A stretch of DNA of 64,000 bases, taken from Saccharothrix deserti (GTDB lineage Bacteria; Actinomycetota; Actinomycetes; Mycobacteriales; Pseudonocardiaceae). The translations under genes and the position numbers were made by a program. Under the pieces are notes generated by a model. The model saw only the letters and a program-made list of their open reading frames with translations, had not been told where the DNA came from and searched no databases. Where the stretch lies: contig NZ_VKAB01000002.1 in assembly GCF_009769385.1 (NCBI RefSeq), forward strand, positions 434,001-498,000, in the 5' to 3' direction. Of this stretch, positions 53,933-63,794 are shown one piece after another; position 1 is the first letter of the stretch, and each line of letters opens with the position of its first letter.

Positions 53933-55054
53933 TTACGCAAGCTTGTCGGTCACCCACGAGTGGAACGCGGCGATGTGGTGCTCACTCGGCACCAGCACGC
54001 CGCCGCGCCGGTAGACGCGGGACGACATGGCGGGCTGGCAGCGTTCACAGGCGTCGAAGTCCTGCTGGTTGACGCGGTGGAAGAGCTCGACCGAGCGGGA
54101 GACGTCCTTACCCGTCGCGACGACCTCCTTGCTGTACAGCCAATCGCACTCCACGATCGTGCGATCGGCCGCGACCGGGTACATGCGGTGGAAGATGACG
54201 TGGTCGGGCACGAGGTTGATGAACACCTGCGGGTTGACGGTGACCGCGTAGTAACGCCGGTCCTGCTCCTCCGACAGGTGTTCCAGCTTGCCGAAGCCCT
54301 CGCTGCCGTCCACGGTGAAGCCCTGCACCTCGGAGGCGAACTCGGCGCCGTGCCCGACGTAGTACTGCGCCGCGTACCCGTCGGCGAACTCGGGCAGCAC
54401 CTCGGTCAGCTCCGGGTGGATCGTGGCGCAGTGGTAGCACTCCATGAAGTTCTCGACGATCAGCTTCCAGTTCGCCTTGACGTCGTAGACGATCCGCCGC
54501 CCGACCTCCAGCGAGTCGACCTCCCACCGGTCGATCAGCTCCGCGTCGCCGAGCCTGGCCGTGGCGGCGCCGACCACGGTGTCCTCGAAGGACGGCGGGT
54601 CGTCCGCCAGGCACACCCAGGCGTAGCCCAGCCACTCCCGCAGGTGCACGCCGACCAGCCCGTACTCGACCCGGTCGATGTCGGGCATCTTGGTCAGGTT
54701 GGGCGCGGCGACGAGCTTGCCGTCCAGGCCGTAGGTCCAGGCGTGGTAAGGGCATTGCAGTGACCGCTTGGTCTCCCCCGACTCCTCCACGCACAGCTTC
54801 GCGCCGCGGTGGCGGCAGACGTTCAGGAACGCTCTCAGCACGCCGTCCCGGCCGCGCACCAGCAACACGCTCTCCCGGCCCACCTGCACGGTCTTGAACT
54901 TGCCCGGCGTGTCGATCTCGCCGGCACGCGCCGCGGCGAACCAGTGCGTCTCGAAGATCCGCGACTGCTCCAGCTCGAAGATCGCCGGATCGGTGTAGTA
55001 GTGGCCCGACAACGTGGCCAGGAGGCTGGGTGGCAGGTTCGTGCCGAGCGTCAT
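53933..55054 (-). CDS. Rieske oxygenase alpha subunit, probable glycine-betaine (N-methyl) demethylase
   Basis: 373 residues; ATG 55054 overlaps the reductase stop. The Rieske [2Fe-2S] site is complete (CRHRG, CPYHAWTY; about 82-105). The mononuclear iron site follows (ENFMECYHCATIHPE, with a distal Asp). The sequence type resembles GbcA/Stc2-like enzymes that oxidatively demethylate quaternary amines, releasing formaldehyde. Neighbouring formaldehyde-mycothiol, betaine-aldehyde and choline dehydrogenase genes support glycine betaine as substrate. Proline betaine or carnitine are alternatives. Confidence 0.8.
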   Translation of the reverse strand: MTLGTNLPPSLLATLSGHYYTDPAIFELEQSRIFETHWFAAARAGEIDTPGKFKTVQVGRESVLLVRGRDGVLRAFLNVCRHRGAKLCVEESGETKRSLQCPYHAWTYGLDGKLVAAPNLTKMPDIDRVEYGLVGVHLREWLGYAWVCLADDPPSFEDTVVGAATARLGDAELIDRWEVDSLEVGRRIVYDVKANWKLIVENFMECYHCATIHPELTEVLPEFADGYAAQYYVGHGAEFASEVQGFTVDGSEGFGKLEHLSEEQDRRYYAVTVNPQVFINLVPDHVIFHRMYPVAADRTIVECDWLYSKEVVATGKDVSRSVELFHRVNQQDFDACERCQPAMSSRVYRRGGVLVPSEHHIAAFHSWVTDKLA

Positions 55055-56220
55055 CGGACTACCTCCGCTTCGGGGACGGCCAGCTCGCGGCGCAGGCGGC
55101 CGAAGAGCTTGGCGCGGTTGACGGCGAGCACGGCGACGGAACGCCCGTCCCGCCGGTAGACGGCGGCGAACGACCGCTCCGCCGGGTCGCCCTCGGCGAT
55201 CTCGACGGCGTCGCCGGGACGGCGGTGGCCCGCGAACTGCAGCCGCACGCCGTACTGGTCGGACCAGAAGTAAGGGGCCGCCGACCGCACGTCGGCCCGC
55301 CGGCCGAGCAGGGTCGCGGCGGCGATCTCCGGCTGCTGCACGGCGTTCGTCCAGTGCTCCAGCCGCAGGGCCGAGCCCGCGAACCGGTTGTACGACAACG
55401 CGCAGTCGCCCACGGCCACGATCCCGGGGACCCCGGTCGCGCACCGGGCGTCGGTGAGCACGCCGCCGTCCACCTCGACCCCGGAGCCCGCGAGCCAGTC
55501 CACGTTCGGCACCGCGCCGACGCCGACGACCACGGTCGCGGCGGGCAGTTCCCGGTCGTCGGCCAGCCGGACCGCGCGCACCCGGCCCGCTCCGACGAAC
55601 CCGGCCACGCCCACACCGGTGACGAGGCGGGTGCCGTTATCGGTGTGCAGGGCGGCGACGAGCGCGCCCATCTCGGGACCGAGCGGACCGGCCAACGGCG
55701 TGGGCAGCGCCTCGACCACGGTCACGTCCAGCCCCAGGGCGCGGGCCGTCGAGGCGACCTCGGCGCCGATGAACCCGGCGCCGATCACCACCAGCGGTCC
55801 GCCCTCGGCGAGTTCGGCGCGCAACGCGAGGGCGTCGTCCAACGACCGCAACGTGTGCACGCCCGCGAGTCCCGAGCCGGGCAGGGTGCGGGCCCGTGCG
55901 CCGGTGGCCAGCACGACGCCGTCGGAGACCAGCTCCTCGCCGGAGTCCAGCCGGACCGCGCGGCGCGAGGCGTCGAGCGCGATCGCCTTGTGCCCCAACC
56001 ACCAGTCGACGTCGAGCTCGTCGTCGTCCGGAGTGGACAGTGCGAGGTCCTCGACCGAGGCCTTGCCCGCCAGGAATTCCTTCGACAGCGGCGGCCGGTC
56101 GTAGGGCCGGTGCGGTTCGTCGCCGACGACCACGATCCGGCCGTCGTAGGACTGCGACCGCAGCGCGCGTGCGGCGGACAGACCCGCGAGCGACGCGCCC
56201 ACCACCGTGATGGCCCGCAT
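55051..56220 (-). CDS. FAD-dependent ferredoxin reductase of the Rieske system
   Basis: 389 residues, ATG overlapping the ferredoxin stop. FAD-binding GASLAGLSAARALR near the N-terminus, the NAD-binding VVIGAGFIGAEVASTARALG at about 145, and the C-terminal GIVAVGDCAL plus HWTNAVQQ, all typical of BphA4-type reductases. It passes electrons from NAD(P)H to the Rieske ferredoxin. Pseudomonad GbcB fuses these functions; here they are separate. Confidence 0.9.
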   Translation of the reverse strand: MRAITVVGASLAGLSAARALRSQSYDGRIVVVGDEPHRPYDRPPLSKEFLAGKASVEDLALSTPDDDELDVDWWLGHKAIALDASRRAVRLDSGEELVSDGVVLATGARARTLPGSGLAGVHTLRSLDDALALRAELAEGGPLVVIGAGFIGAEVASTARALGLDVTVVEALPTPLAGPLGPEMGALVAALHTDNGTRLVTGVGVAGFVGAGRVRAVRLADDRELPAATVVVGVGAVPNVDWLAGSGVEVDGGVLTDARCATGVPGIVAVGDCALSYNRFAGSALRLEHWTNAVQQPEIAAATLLGRRADVRSAAPYFWSDQYGVRLQFAGHRRPGDAVEIAEGDPAERSFAAVYRRDGRSVAVLAVNRAKLFGRLRRELAVPEAEVVR

Positions 56221-56561
56221 CAGGCCACCTCGCCGTGTCCGACAACCGGGGAATCAGCCGGCACGGACACGCGCACGTACACGTAATCGTTCTCCACCAC
56301 CACCTCGTGCGTCCGCACGGGTCTCTTCGCCGGCGGTCCGGTGGGTCTGCCGGTGCGCAGGTCGAAGCACGTGGCGTGCAGGGGGCACTCGACCAGGCAA
56401 CCCTCCAGCCAGCCGTCGGCCAGGGAGGCGTCCTGATGGGTGCAGGTGTCGTCGATGGCGTAGAGCACGCCGTCGGCGTTGAACACCGCGATCGGCACTT
56501 CGGCCTCGACGCGGACCGCTTCGCCGACCGGCAGGTCGGGCACGGCGCAAACCGGGATCAT
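56220..56561 (-). CDS. Rieske ferredoxin
   Basis: 113 residues from ATG 56561. The [2Fe-2S] ligands are CTH (about 40-42) and CPLH (about 59-62), with the usual hydrophobic spacer. It carries electrons from the FAD reductase to the oxygenase. First gene of the three-gene operon, next to paired IclR-type boxes. Confidence 0.9.
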   Translation of the reverse strand: MIPVCAVPDLPVGEAVRVEAEVPIAVFNADGVLYAIDDTCTHQDASLADGWLEGCLVECPLHATCFDLRTGRPTGPPAKRPVRTHEVVVENDYVYVRVSVPADSPVVGHGEVA

Positions 56562-56571
56562 GAACGCCTCC

Positions 56572-56609
56572 GTTGTGCTATCCACAACTGGTCGTGCTAT
56601 ACGCAACAG
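56572..56609. promoter_or_regulatory. paired IclR-type boxes upstream of the Rieske operon
   Basis: Box A is GTTGTGCTATCCACAAC (56572-56588), an inverted repeat. Box B is GTCGTGCTATACGCAAC (56591-56607), of the same form. They lie between the divergent ferredoxin and iclR genes. A related pair occurs at 63635. Confidence 0.65.
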
Positions 56610-56681
56610 ATTGAGGCTCATACCGCGACCCGTCAAGGGTCCCACCAGGGGAAAATCGTGACCGCTGGGTAAAGTTGCGCC

Positions 56682-57452
56682 ATGGGGAACGAACAGCCCG
56701 CCGTCCAGGTCCAGTCGGTCGACCGCGCGCTGGCGATCCTGGACCTGCTGGCCCGACGCGGCGAGGCGGGCGTCACCGAGATCGCCGCCGAGCTCGACGT
56801 GCACAAGTCGACCGCGTTCCGGCTGGTCGGCGCGCTGGAGAACCGCCGGCTGGTCGAGCAGGTCAGCGACCGCGGCAAGTACCGGCTGGGCTTCGGCATC
56901 ATCCGGCTGGCGGGCGCGACCACGGCGACCCTGGACCTGCCCCGCGAGGGTCAGGCCGTGTGCGAACGGCTGGCGACCGAACTGGACGAGACGGTCAACC
57001 TGGCCATCATGGACTCCGGCGCGGCCACGAACATCACCCAGGCCTACGGATCCGCCGCCGTGACCACCCGCAACTGGATCGGCCAGCGCACCCCGCTGCA
57101 CGCCACGTCCAGCGGCAAGGTGCTCCTGGCGTGGGCCGAAGAGCCGGTGCTGAACGCCGCACTGGACACCCTGGAGCGCTTCACCCCGAACACCATCACC
57201 AGCCGCTCCAAGCTCTTGGCCGAACTCGACACCGTCCGAGAGCAGGGCTGGGCCTCGACCAACGAGGAACTGGAGATCGGCCTCAACGCGGTCGCCGCCC
57301 CGATTCGCGGCGCGGGCGGCACGGTCGTGGCGGCGGTCAGCGTCTCCGGCCCCGCCTACCGCCTGACCGTCGACTCCTTCGCGTCCGTCACCGAGAAGCT
57401 GCTCGCGGGCGCGTACGAGATCAGCACCAGGATCGGCTACTTCGGCAACTAG
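56682..57452 (+). CDS. IclR-family regulator
   Basis: 256 residues from ATG 56682. Winged HTH (VTEIAAELDVHKSTAFRLVG) and a C-terminal effector domain (TPLHATSSGKVLLAW; GLNAVAAPIRGAGGTVVAAV) of normal length. Divergent from the Rieske operon with boxes between. It probably responds to betaine or a breakdown product and controls both this operon and the purU-betB unit, judged from the shared boxes. Confidence 0.88.
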   Translation: MGNEQPAVQVQSVDRALAILDLLARRGEAGVTEIAAELDVHKSTAFRLVGALENRRLVEQVSDRGKYRLGFGIIRLAGATTATLDLPREGQAVCERLATELDETVNLAIMDSGAATNITQAYGSAAVTTRNWIGQRTPLHATSSGKVLLAWAEEPVLNAALDTLERFTPNTITSRSKLLAELDTVREQGWASTNEELEIGLNAVAAPIRGAGGTVVAAVSVSGPAYRLTVDSFASVTEKLLAGAYEISTRIGYFGN

Positions 57453-57473
57453 GACCGTGAGCCGGGCGCAGAG

Positions 57474-58088
57474 CTAGGCGATGTTCCCGGCCTCCGCGCC
57501 GATCGTGGTCGAGTCGCCGTGACCCGTGTGGACTTCCGTTTCCGGCGGCAGGGTCAGCAGGCGTTCCGAAATGGACTTGATGATCGTCGGGTGGTCGCTG
57601 AACGACCTCCCGGTCGCACCCGGTCCGCCCTGGAACAGCGTGTCGCCGGTGAACACCGCGCCCAGCGACGGCGCGTAGAGGCACACCGCGCCGGGTGAGT
57701 GGCCCGGCGTGTGCAGCACGTGCAGGTCCACTCCCCCGACACTCAGCACCTGTCCGTCGCTCAACGGCTCGAACGACCACGACGAGTGGACGCGACGCCA
57801 CAGCACCTCGTCGTCCGGGTGCAGCAGCACGGGCGCGCCGGTGGCCTTGGCCAGTTCCCGCGCCGCGCCGATGTGGTCGTCGTGCGCATGGGTGCACACG
57901 ATCGCGGAGACGCTCCGGTCACCGATCGCCCGCACGATCGCCAACGCGTCGTGCGCCGCGTCGATCACCACGACCTCGTGCTCGTCGCCGACGAGCCACA
58001 CGTTGTTGTCCACGTCCCACGTCCCGCCGTCGAGGCTGAACGTCCCGGACGTCACGACCCGCTCGATCACAGCACCACCACCGATCAC
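57474..58088 (-). CDS. metallo-beta-lactamase-fold hydrolase
   Basis: 204 residues, GTG start overlapping the mscR stop. Zinc ligands in [18 protein letters not shown] and VFTGDTLF, with a final HTGHGDST. In actinobacteria this gene commonly follows mscR and is thought to hydrolyse S-formylmycothiol to formate and mycothiol, completing formaldehyde detoxification. The pairing here fits well. Confidence 0.85.
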   Translation of the reverse strand: MIGGGAVIERVVTSGTFSLDGGTWDVDNNVWLVGDEHEVVVIDAAHDALAIVRAIGDRSVSAIVCTHAHDDHIGAARELAKATGAPVLLHPDDEVLWRRVHSSWSFEPLSDGQVLSVGGVDLHVLHTPGHSPGAVCLYAPSLGAVFTGDTLFQGGPGATGRSFSDHPTIIKSISERLLTLPPETEVHTGHGDSTTIGAEAGNIA

Positions 58089-59170
58089 AGCACTACCACC
58101 GACCGCAGCACGTCGCCGTGGTGCATCCGCTCGAACGCCTTCTCCACGTCCTCAAGCGCGATGGTCTCGGACACGAACGCGTCCAGGTCCAGCCGCCCCT
58201 GCCGGTAGAGGTCGACGAGCATCGGGAAGTCCCGCGACGGCAGGCAGTCTCCGTACCAGGACGACTTGAGCGAGCCACCGCGCGAGAACATGTCGATCAG
58301 CGGCATCTCCAGCTTCATGTCCGGGGTGGGCACGCCGACCAGCACCACGGTGCCCGCCAGGTCACGGGCGTAGAAAGCGGTCTTCCACGTCTCCGGCCGC
58401 CCGACCGCGTCGATCACGACGTCCGCGCCGAAGCCCCCGGTCAGCTCCCGGATGGCCTCGACCGCGTCCACACCGGTCGAGTTGACCGTGTGCGTGGCGC
58501 CGAAGTCCTTGGCCCACGCCAGCTTCCGGTCGTCCACGTCGACCGCGATGATCTTGGCCGCACCCGCCAACCGGGCGCCGGCGATGGCCGCGTCGCCCAC
58601 GCCGCCGCAGCCGATGACGGCCACCGAGTCGCCTCTGGTCACGCCGCCGGTGTTGAGCGCCGCGCCCAGCCCGGCCATGACGCCGCACCCGAGCAGCCCA
58701 ACGGCCGCCGGTGACGCCGACGGGTCGACCTTGGTGCACTGCCCCGCCGCCACCAGCGTCTTCTCCGCGAACGCACCGATGCCCAGCGCGGGCGACAGCG
58801 GCGTGCCGTCGGCCAGCGTCATGGGCTGGGTCGCGTTGTGGGTGGCGAAGCAGTACCAGGGCCGGCCGCGCAGGCACGCCCGGCACGTGCCGCACACCGC
58901 ACGCCAGTTGAGCACCACGAAGTCGCCGGGCACGAGGTCCGTGACGCCCTCGCCGACCGATTCCACCGTCCCGGCCGCCTCGTGGCCGAGCAGGAACGGG
59001 AACTCGTCGTTGATCCCGCCCTGTCTGTAGTGCAGGTCGGTGTGGCAGACGCCGCAGGTCTTGACGCGGACCAGCGCCTCACCGGGCCCCGGGTCGGGCA
59101 CGATGATCGTCTCCACCGAGACGGGCGCCCCCTTGGACCGGGCGACGACCGCACGTACCTCGTGACTCAT
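58085..59170 (-). CDS. mscR: S-(hydroxymethyl)mycothiol dehydrogenase
   Basis: 361 residues from ATG 59170 (AGGAA upstream). Class III alcohol dehydrogenase fold: catalytic zinc in [14 protein letters not shown] and GHEAAG, structural zinc in [18 protein letters not shown]-binding [13 protein letters not shown]. The long [13 protein letters not shown] segment is typical of the mycothiol-dependent enzyme. It oxidises the formaldehyde-mycothiol adduct, as needed when betaine is demethylated. An IS element now lies immediately upstream. Confidence 0.88.
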   Translation of the reverse strand: MSHEVRAVVARSKGAPVSVETIIVPDPGPGEALVRVKTCGVCHTDLHYRQGGINDEFPFLLGHEAAGTVESVGEGVTDLVPGDFVVLNWRAVCGTCRACLRGRPWYCFATHNATQPMTLADGTPLSPALGIGAFAEKTLVAAGQCTKVDPSASPAAVGLLGCGVMAGLGAALNTGGVTRGDSVAVIGCGGVGDAAIAGARLAGAAKIIAVDVDDRKLAWAKDFGATHTVNSTGVDAVEAIRELTGGFGADVVIDAVGRPETWKTAFYARDLAGTVVLVGVPTPDMKLEMPLIDMFSRGGSLKSSWYGDCLPSRDFPMLVDLYRQGRLDLDAFVSETIALEDVEKAFERMHHGDVLRSVVVL

Positions 59171-59182
59171 GACGGCTGCTTC

Positions 59183-60600
59183 CTATTCCTTGATCAGAGT
59201 TGATCGGATTCGGATGTTTTGCTCTCCGCACCGGCAGTGACCTGCGGTGTTGGAGTCCTGGTCCGGCAGTCTGGACCGTTGGCGATCTCGTTCCTGGATG
59301 ATCTGCTTCACCCGCGTGTGCGGGGTGTGCAGGCCGATGTCGGGGTCGGCGGCTCGCTCCAGGATGTTGATCGCAGCGGCGTGGTCGGCGTGCCACACGG
59401 CCCCGCACCGGGTGCAGTGAAGCCGGTCCCCGGCCCGTTTCCCGAAGGAGTCGGTGCCGGGGATGACTTGTGACGTGTAGGCAGCGTTGACCAGCCGCAA
59501 CGCAGAACCTCTGCGTTCCGACACGTTCGCCAGCGCCTCGGCGGTGACCCCCTTGGTCCAGGCCGCCAGGCGCCGGTTGGTGTTCCTACCGAGCCGTTTC
59601 CGGCCGGTGAAGGTTCTTGTCAGGTCCTCGGCCACGACGAGCGCGGCCTTGTCGACCACCGCGTGCGCGGCCTTGAAGGTGATGTCCCGGACTCGGCGCT
59701 GCCACGCGGCCGAGCGACGCCGACGTTTGATCACGCCGAGGTTGTTGTCCCGGATACGCCGGGCTTTCGCGTGGTCGCCGCGTTCGATGGCTTTCCCCGC
59801 GATGCTACGGAGCTTCGCGCGACGAGCGTTCTTCGTCTTCCGGTGGTCCGATTCGCCGGTGAGCAGTTCGCCCAGTTCGGTGCCGTGGTGGTGGCCGTCG
59901 GAGTCGGTGAGGACTTCGCTGTAGCCCTTGTCCACGCCAATCTCACGGTCACCGCAGGGTCGCTTCGACGACGTCAAGGTGGTCGCGTCGATCGTGTAGT
60001 GCACCTCGACCCGGTCGGCGCGCAAGATCAGTCGTAGCGTCCCGGTGGGGGCGACGGTGGTGTTCAGCGGGATCGTGACCAGCCGGCGGCGCTCCAGTCC
60101 GGGTACGGCCAGCCACACGTTGCCGCGCTCCGCGAGGGTGAAGGTGCGGTACTGGTCGGAGCGCACCACGATCTGGTTGTGGGTACGGTTGCGGCCACGT
60201 CTGGTGTGCTGGCGCATCAACCGGCACAGGTACGGATCACCGGTCCACATGTCCCGCTTCAACGCGGTGAACATCCGCCTCCGCTCCGCCGCGTCCCCGG
60301 TTCGCCGGTGGACGGCCTTGCGGACCTGGCCTTGGCGGCCTCGCGATTCGCGGTGATGTCCGCGACCGCGTCCCGCACCGTTTCCTTCCACGCGTTCGCC
60401 AACACCGTGAAGGCACCGGCGGTGCCGTCGGCCATCCACCGGTCGCGGATGACCCGGTCCGTGACACCGACGCCGTTGACGGAGCCGTACTCGCGCCACA
60501 CCTTGGACCGGATGACGCCGAGCCGCCGGGCCTGCTCCGCGAGCTGCTCGAACTTGCCCGCGTTGAGGTCCGCGGAGTAGGCGACACGGGTGACCTTCAC
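59183..60600 (-). pseudogene. tnpB: TnpB (IS200/IS605-IS607 accessory RNA-guided nuclease), frameshifted
   Basis: GTG 60600 overlaps the tnpA stop and reads VKVTRVAYSADLNAGKFEQL. Near 60322-60330 one base appears missing: the frame switches, and the rest of TnpB continues in another frame to 59183. The RuvC residues are visible in the second part (EIGVDKGYSEVL; LVVAEDLTRTF; WHADHAAAINIL). Only one CxxC of the zinc ribbon (CTRC) is seen; the position of the first reads QVIPGTD. The protein is therefore probably not made intact, unless frameshifting or a sequencing error is involved. Confidence 0.75.
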
Positions 60601-61199
60601 CGGCCACCGCCGCCCAGGGCGTCCCTCAGGGCCTTCTCGTAGCGGCGCAGACCGTGCAGGCGGTGGGAGAACGTGTGCACGATCGACAGCAGGTCCTGCA
60701 CCAGCTCTTCCAGCGGCGACAGCGACTCCTGGTTCGCGACCAGGATCGTGCAGCCGTTCTTCTCGGCCACGTGCTCCAGGTAGTCGAACCCGAACCGGGC
60801 CAACCGGTCCGTGTGGGCGACGACCAGCGTGGCTATCTCGCCCCGCTCGATCGCATCCATCACCGCGAGCAGCTTCTCGCGCTTGAGGTCCATACCGCCG
60901 CCGACTTCGGTGATCCACCGGTCGACAGCAAGACCACGGCCGAGGCAGAACCGCTCCATCGCCTGGACCTGCGAGTCCAGGTCGCTTTTCTGTCCGCGAG
61001 TGGAAACCCGGCAGTACACAACTGTCTGACGACCTGCTTCCTCGAATCCGGGTTGCAGAACTCGCCGCACGTCGGCGTCGGTGAAGTACCGCTGACCAGA
61101 CGCCGTCCGCTTGGCGGTGATACGACCTTCCCGCTCCCACCTGCGAATAGTGGAAGCGGAACGACCGACACGTAGCGCGAACTCGCTGATCCGGTACAT
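60597..61199 (-). CDS. tnpA: IS607-family serine recombinase transposase
   Basis: 200 residues from ATG 61199 (an upstream ATG at 61220 is less typical). MerR-like HTH at the N-terminus (MYRISEFALRVGRSASTIRR) followed by a resolvase-type catalytic domain: nucleophile Ser in VVYCRVSTRGQKSDL, then LVVAHTDRLARFGF. Intact, so the element may still move. Confidence 0.9.
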   Translation of the reverse strand: MYRISEFALRVGRSASTIRRWEREGRITAKRTASGQRYFTDADVRRVLQPGFEEAGRQTVVYCRVSTRGQKSDLDSQVQAMERFCLGRGLAVDRWITEVGGGMDLKREKLLAVMDAIERGEIATLVVAHTDRLARFGFDYLEHVAEKNGCTILVANQESLSPLEELVQDLLSIVHTFSHRLHGLRRYEKALRDALGGGGR

Positions 61200-61252
61200 G
61201 CTGACCACTATAGCCAACATTAGATAGGAGTGAGTAAGAAACGCGCACTAGA

Positions 61253-62743
61253 TCACCTCTCCTCGGGCGGACCGGTTCTGGTGAACCAGTGCTCCGGACG
61301 GGGGGCGGTGTTCTCGTAGACGTGCTTGGCCTCCTGGTACTCCGCGAGGCCGGTGGGACCGAGTTCGCGGCCGATGCCGGAGCGCTTGAAACCGCCCCAC
61401 TCGGCCTGCGGGAGGTACGGCCCGAAGTCGTTGATCCACACGGTACCGTGCCGCAGCCTGCGGGCGACCCGGCGCGCGCGGTCGCGGTCGCCCGACCACA
61501 CGGCGCCGGCCAGGCCGTAGTCGGTGTCGTTGCCCAGCTCGACGGCCTCGTCCTCGGTGGTGAACCGCTCGACGGTGAGGATCGGGCCGAAGGTCTCCTC
61601 CTGCACGATGCTCATCGACCGGTCGCAGTCGTCGAAGATCGTGGGCAGGTAGAAGAACCCCGCCCGCAACCGCGGGTCGTCCGGCCGCTTGCCGCCGGTG
61701 AGCAGCGTCGCGCCGTCCGCCAGGCCCTGCGCCACGTGCCGCTCGACCTTGGCGAGGTGCTCGGCGGAGACCAGCGGGCCGCTGCGGCTGTCCGGGTCCA
61801 GGCCGTTGCCCAACCGGATGCGCTCCGCGCGGCGGACGAGTTCGGCGACGAAATCGTCGTGCAACCGCTCGTGGACGATGAGCCGGGTGCCGGCCGAGCA
61901 CACCTGTCCCGCGTGCAGGAACACGCCGGTCAGCGCGTGGTCGACGGCCGCCTCGAAGTCGGCGTCGGGGAACACGACGTTGGGGTTCTTGCCGCCCAGT
62001 TCCAGCGCGATCTTCTTCACCGTGTCCGCCGCCGAACGCATGATCGCCTGGCCGGTCCGCAGCCCTCCGGTGAACGACACCAGGTCCACTTCCGGCGCGG
62101 CGGTGAGCGCCGGACCGACCTCGGGACCGGCGCCGAGGATCAGGTTCACCACCCCGTCTGGCACGCCCGCCCGCTCGATCAGCTCGACCAGCTTCACCGT
62201 GGTCAGCGGCGTGACCTCGCTCGGCTTCACCACGATCGTGTTGCCGGCGGCCAGCGCGGGCGCGATCTTCCACGACGCCTGGAGCAGCGGGTAGTTCCAC
62301 GGGGCGATCAGCACGCACACGCCGACCGGCTCGTGCACGACCTCGCTCACGATGTCGGGATTCCCGACCTCGACGCGTCGGGTGTGGTCGACTTCGGCCA
62401 GGTCGGCGTAGTAGCGGAACACCGACACCACGTCGTCCACGTCGATCTCGCTCTCGACCAGCGTCTTGCCGGTGTCGAGCGTCTCCCAGCGGGCGATGTC
62501 GGCCTTGTTACGCACCAGTAGGTCGGCGACGCGGCGCAGCAGCTCGGCGCGCTGCCGCGGGGTCCAGCGCGGCCACTCGCCGGTGTCGAACGCCCGGCGC
62601 GCCGCCCGCACGGCCTCGCGCGCGTCCTCGGCGGTCGCCTCGTCGACCTTCGCGATCACCGCCTGGTCGAACGGGTTGACGACCTCGCGCTGACGTCCCC
62701 CGGCGCCGCTCGTCCAGCGGCCGGCGACGAACAGGTTCGGCAT
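61253..62743 (-). CDS. betB: betaine-aldehyde dehydrogenase (BetB-like)
   Basis: 496 residues of the NAD-dependent aldehyde dehydrogenase family. Active-site Glu in ELGGKNPNVVF, catalytic Cys in HAGQVCSAGTRL, cofactor-binding IAPWNYPLLQASWK. The length and the C-terminal NDFGPYLPQAEWGGFKRSG are those of betaine-aldehyde dehydrogenases. It makes glycine betaine from the aldehyde produced by the choline dehydrogenase encoded from 63795. Co-directional with purU, 21 bp away. Confidence 0.87.
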   Translation of the reverse strand: MPNLFVAGRWTSGAGGRQREVVNPFDQAVIAKVDEATAEDAREAVRAARRAFDTGEWPRWTPRQRAELLRRVADLLVRNKADIARWETLDTGKTLVESEIDVDDVVSVFRYYADLAEVDHTRRVEVGNPDIVSEVVHEPVGVCVLIAPWNYPLLQASWKIAPALAAGNTIVVKPSEVTPLTTVKLVELIERAGVPDGVVNLILGAGPEVGPALTAAPEVDLVSFTGGLRTGQAIMRSAADTVKKIALELGGKNPNVVFPDADFEAAVDHALTGVFLHAGQVCSAGTRLIVHERLHDDFVAELVRRAERIRLGNGLDPDSRSGPLVSAEHLAKVERHVAQGLADGATLLTGGKRPDDPRLRAGFFYLPTIFDDCDRSMSIVQEETFGPILTVERFTTEDEAVELGNDTDYGLAGAVWSGDRDRARRVARRLRHGTVWINDFGPYLPQAEWGGFKRSGIGRELGPTGLAEYQEAKHVYENTAPRPEHWFTRTGPPEER

Positions 62744-62764
62744 TGGCTGACCCCTTCTGGCGGA

Positions 62765-63622
62765 CTAGCGGAAGACGACGGTCCGGTGCCCGTCCAGCAG
62801 CACCCGACGCTCCACGTGCCATTGGACCGCACGCGACAGCGCCATGCACTCCGCGTCGCGGCCGACCACGGCCAACTCGTCGGGGCCGAGCGAGTGGTCG
62901 ACCCGGATGACCTCCTGCTCGATGATCGGCCCCTCGTCCAGGTCGGGTGTCACGTAGTGGGCGGTCGCGCCGACCACCTTCACGCCCCGGTCGAACGCCT
63001 GCGCGTAGGGCTTGGCGCCCTTGAAGCTGGGCAGGAACGAGTGGTGGATGTTGATCACCCGGCCGTCCAGCTTCTGGCACAGCTCGTCCGAGAGCACCTG
63101 CATGTACCGGGCCAGCACGACCAGTTCCACGTCGTGTTCGGCGACCAGCTCCAGCAGCCGCGCCTCGGCGGCGGGCTTGGTGTCCTTGGTCACCGGGACG
63201 TGCTCGAACGGGATGCCGTAGGAACGGGCCAGCGGCTCGAAGTCGGGGTGGTTGGACACGATCAGCGGGATGTCGATCCTCAGCTGGCCGGTCCGCCACC
63301 GGTAGAGCAGGTCGTTGAGGCAGTGGCCGGACTTCGACACCATCAGCAGCACCTTGGGCCGCGCCTCGGCGTCGTCCATCCGCCAGTCCATGTCGTAGGC
63401 GGCGGCGACCTTCGCGAACGACTGCCGCAGCCGGTCGAACGTGACCGGCTCCCGGCGGACGGCGAAGTGCACGCGCATGTAGAAGCGCTCGCTCAGGCGG
63501 GAGTCGAACTGCCGGCTGTCCACGATGTCGCAGCCGTGCTCGACCAGGAACCCCGAGACACCGTGCACGATGCCGGGCCGCTCGGGGCAGGTCAGTGTGA
63601 GCACGAAGTCGGTGTTCGCCAT
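62765..63622 (-). CDS. purU: formyltetrahydrofolate deformylase
   Basis: 285 residues. N-terminal ACT domain (FVLTLTCPERPGIVHGVSGF) and a C-terminal formyltransferase-like domain with the catalytic segment INIHHSFLPSFKGA and the Asp in TPDLDEGPI. It hydrolyses 10-formyl-THF to THF and formate, disposing of one-carbon units from methyl-group oxidation. purU is a frequent neighbour of betaine/sarcosine catabolic genes. Confidence 0.92.
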   Translation of the reverse strand: MANTDFVLTLTCPERPGIVHGVSGFLVEHGCDIVDSRQFDSRLSERFYMRVHFAVRREPVTFDRLRQSFAKVAAAYDMDWRMDDAEARPKVLLMVSKSGHCLNDLLYRWRTGQLRIDIPLIVSNHPDFEPLARSYGIPFEHVPVTKDTKPAAEARLLELVAEHDVELVVLARYMQVLSDELCQKLDGRVINIHHSFLPSFKGAKPYAQAFDRGVKVVGATAHYVTPDLDEGPIIEQEVIRVDHSLGPDELAVVGRDAECMALSRAVQWHVERRVLLDGHRTVVFR

Positions 63623-63634
63623 ACGACCTCCGCT

Positions 63635-63673
63635 GTTGCACTATCCGGCACACTGGTCGCGATGTGCAACAGC
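63635..63673. promoter_or_regulatory. paired IclR-type boxes upstream of purU-betB
   Basis: GTTGCACTATCCGGCAC (63635-63651) followed by GTCGCGATGTGCAAC (63656-63670). The arrangement and the shared CTATCC, ACTGGTCG-type and GCAACAG blocks match the element at 56572. It lies between purU and the divergent GMC gene. Confidence 0.6.
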
Positions 63674-63794
63674 ATGACCCGACGGTCGTCACAGCGTCAA
63701 CCCTTGAGGTGAGCCAGGCCCGCAGCTAGCCTTCACATGGTTCGCATGACGAGACGTGTTGATCCCTGCGCAACAACCGCTCGGGAGGACCGCT

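Larger units (their letters stand above)
59180..61250 (-). mobile_element. IS607-type insertion element (approximate ends)
   Basis: A serine-recombinase transposase overlapping a tnpB gene (GTGA), both on the minus strand, is the IS607 layout. These elements lack clear terminal inverted repeats and target duplications, so the ends are only approximate: between the mscR ribosome site and the betB stop codon. The sequence downstream of tnpB, where TnpB guide RNA normally begins, lies at the 59180-59260 end. Confidence 0.75.
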
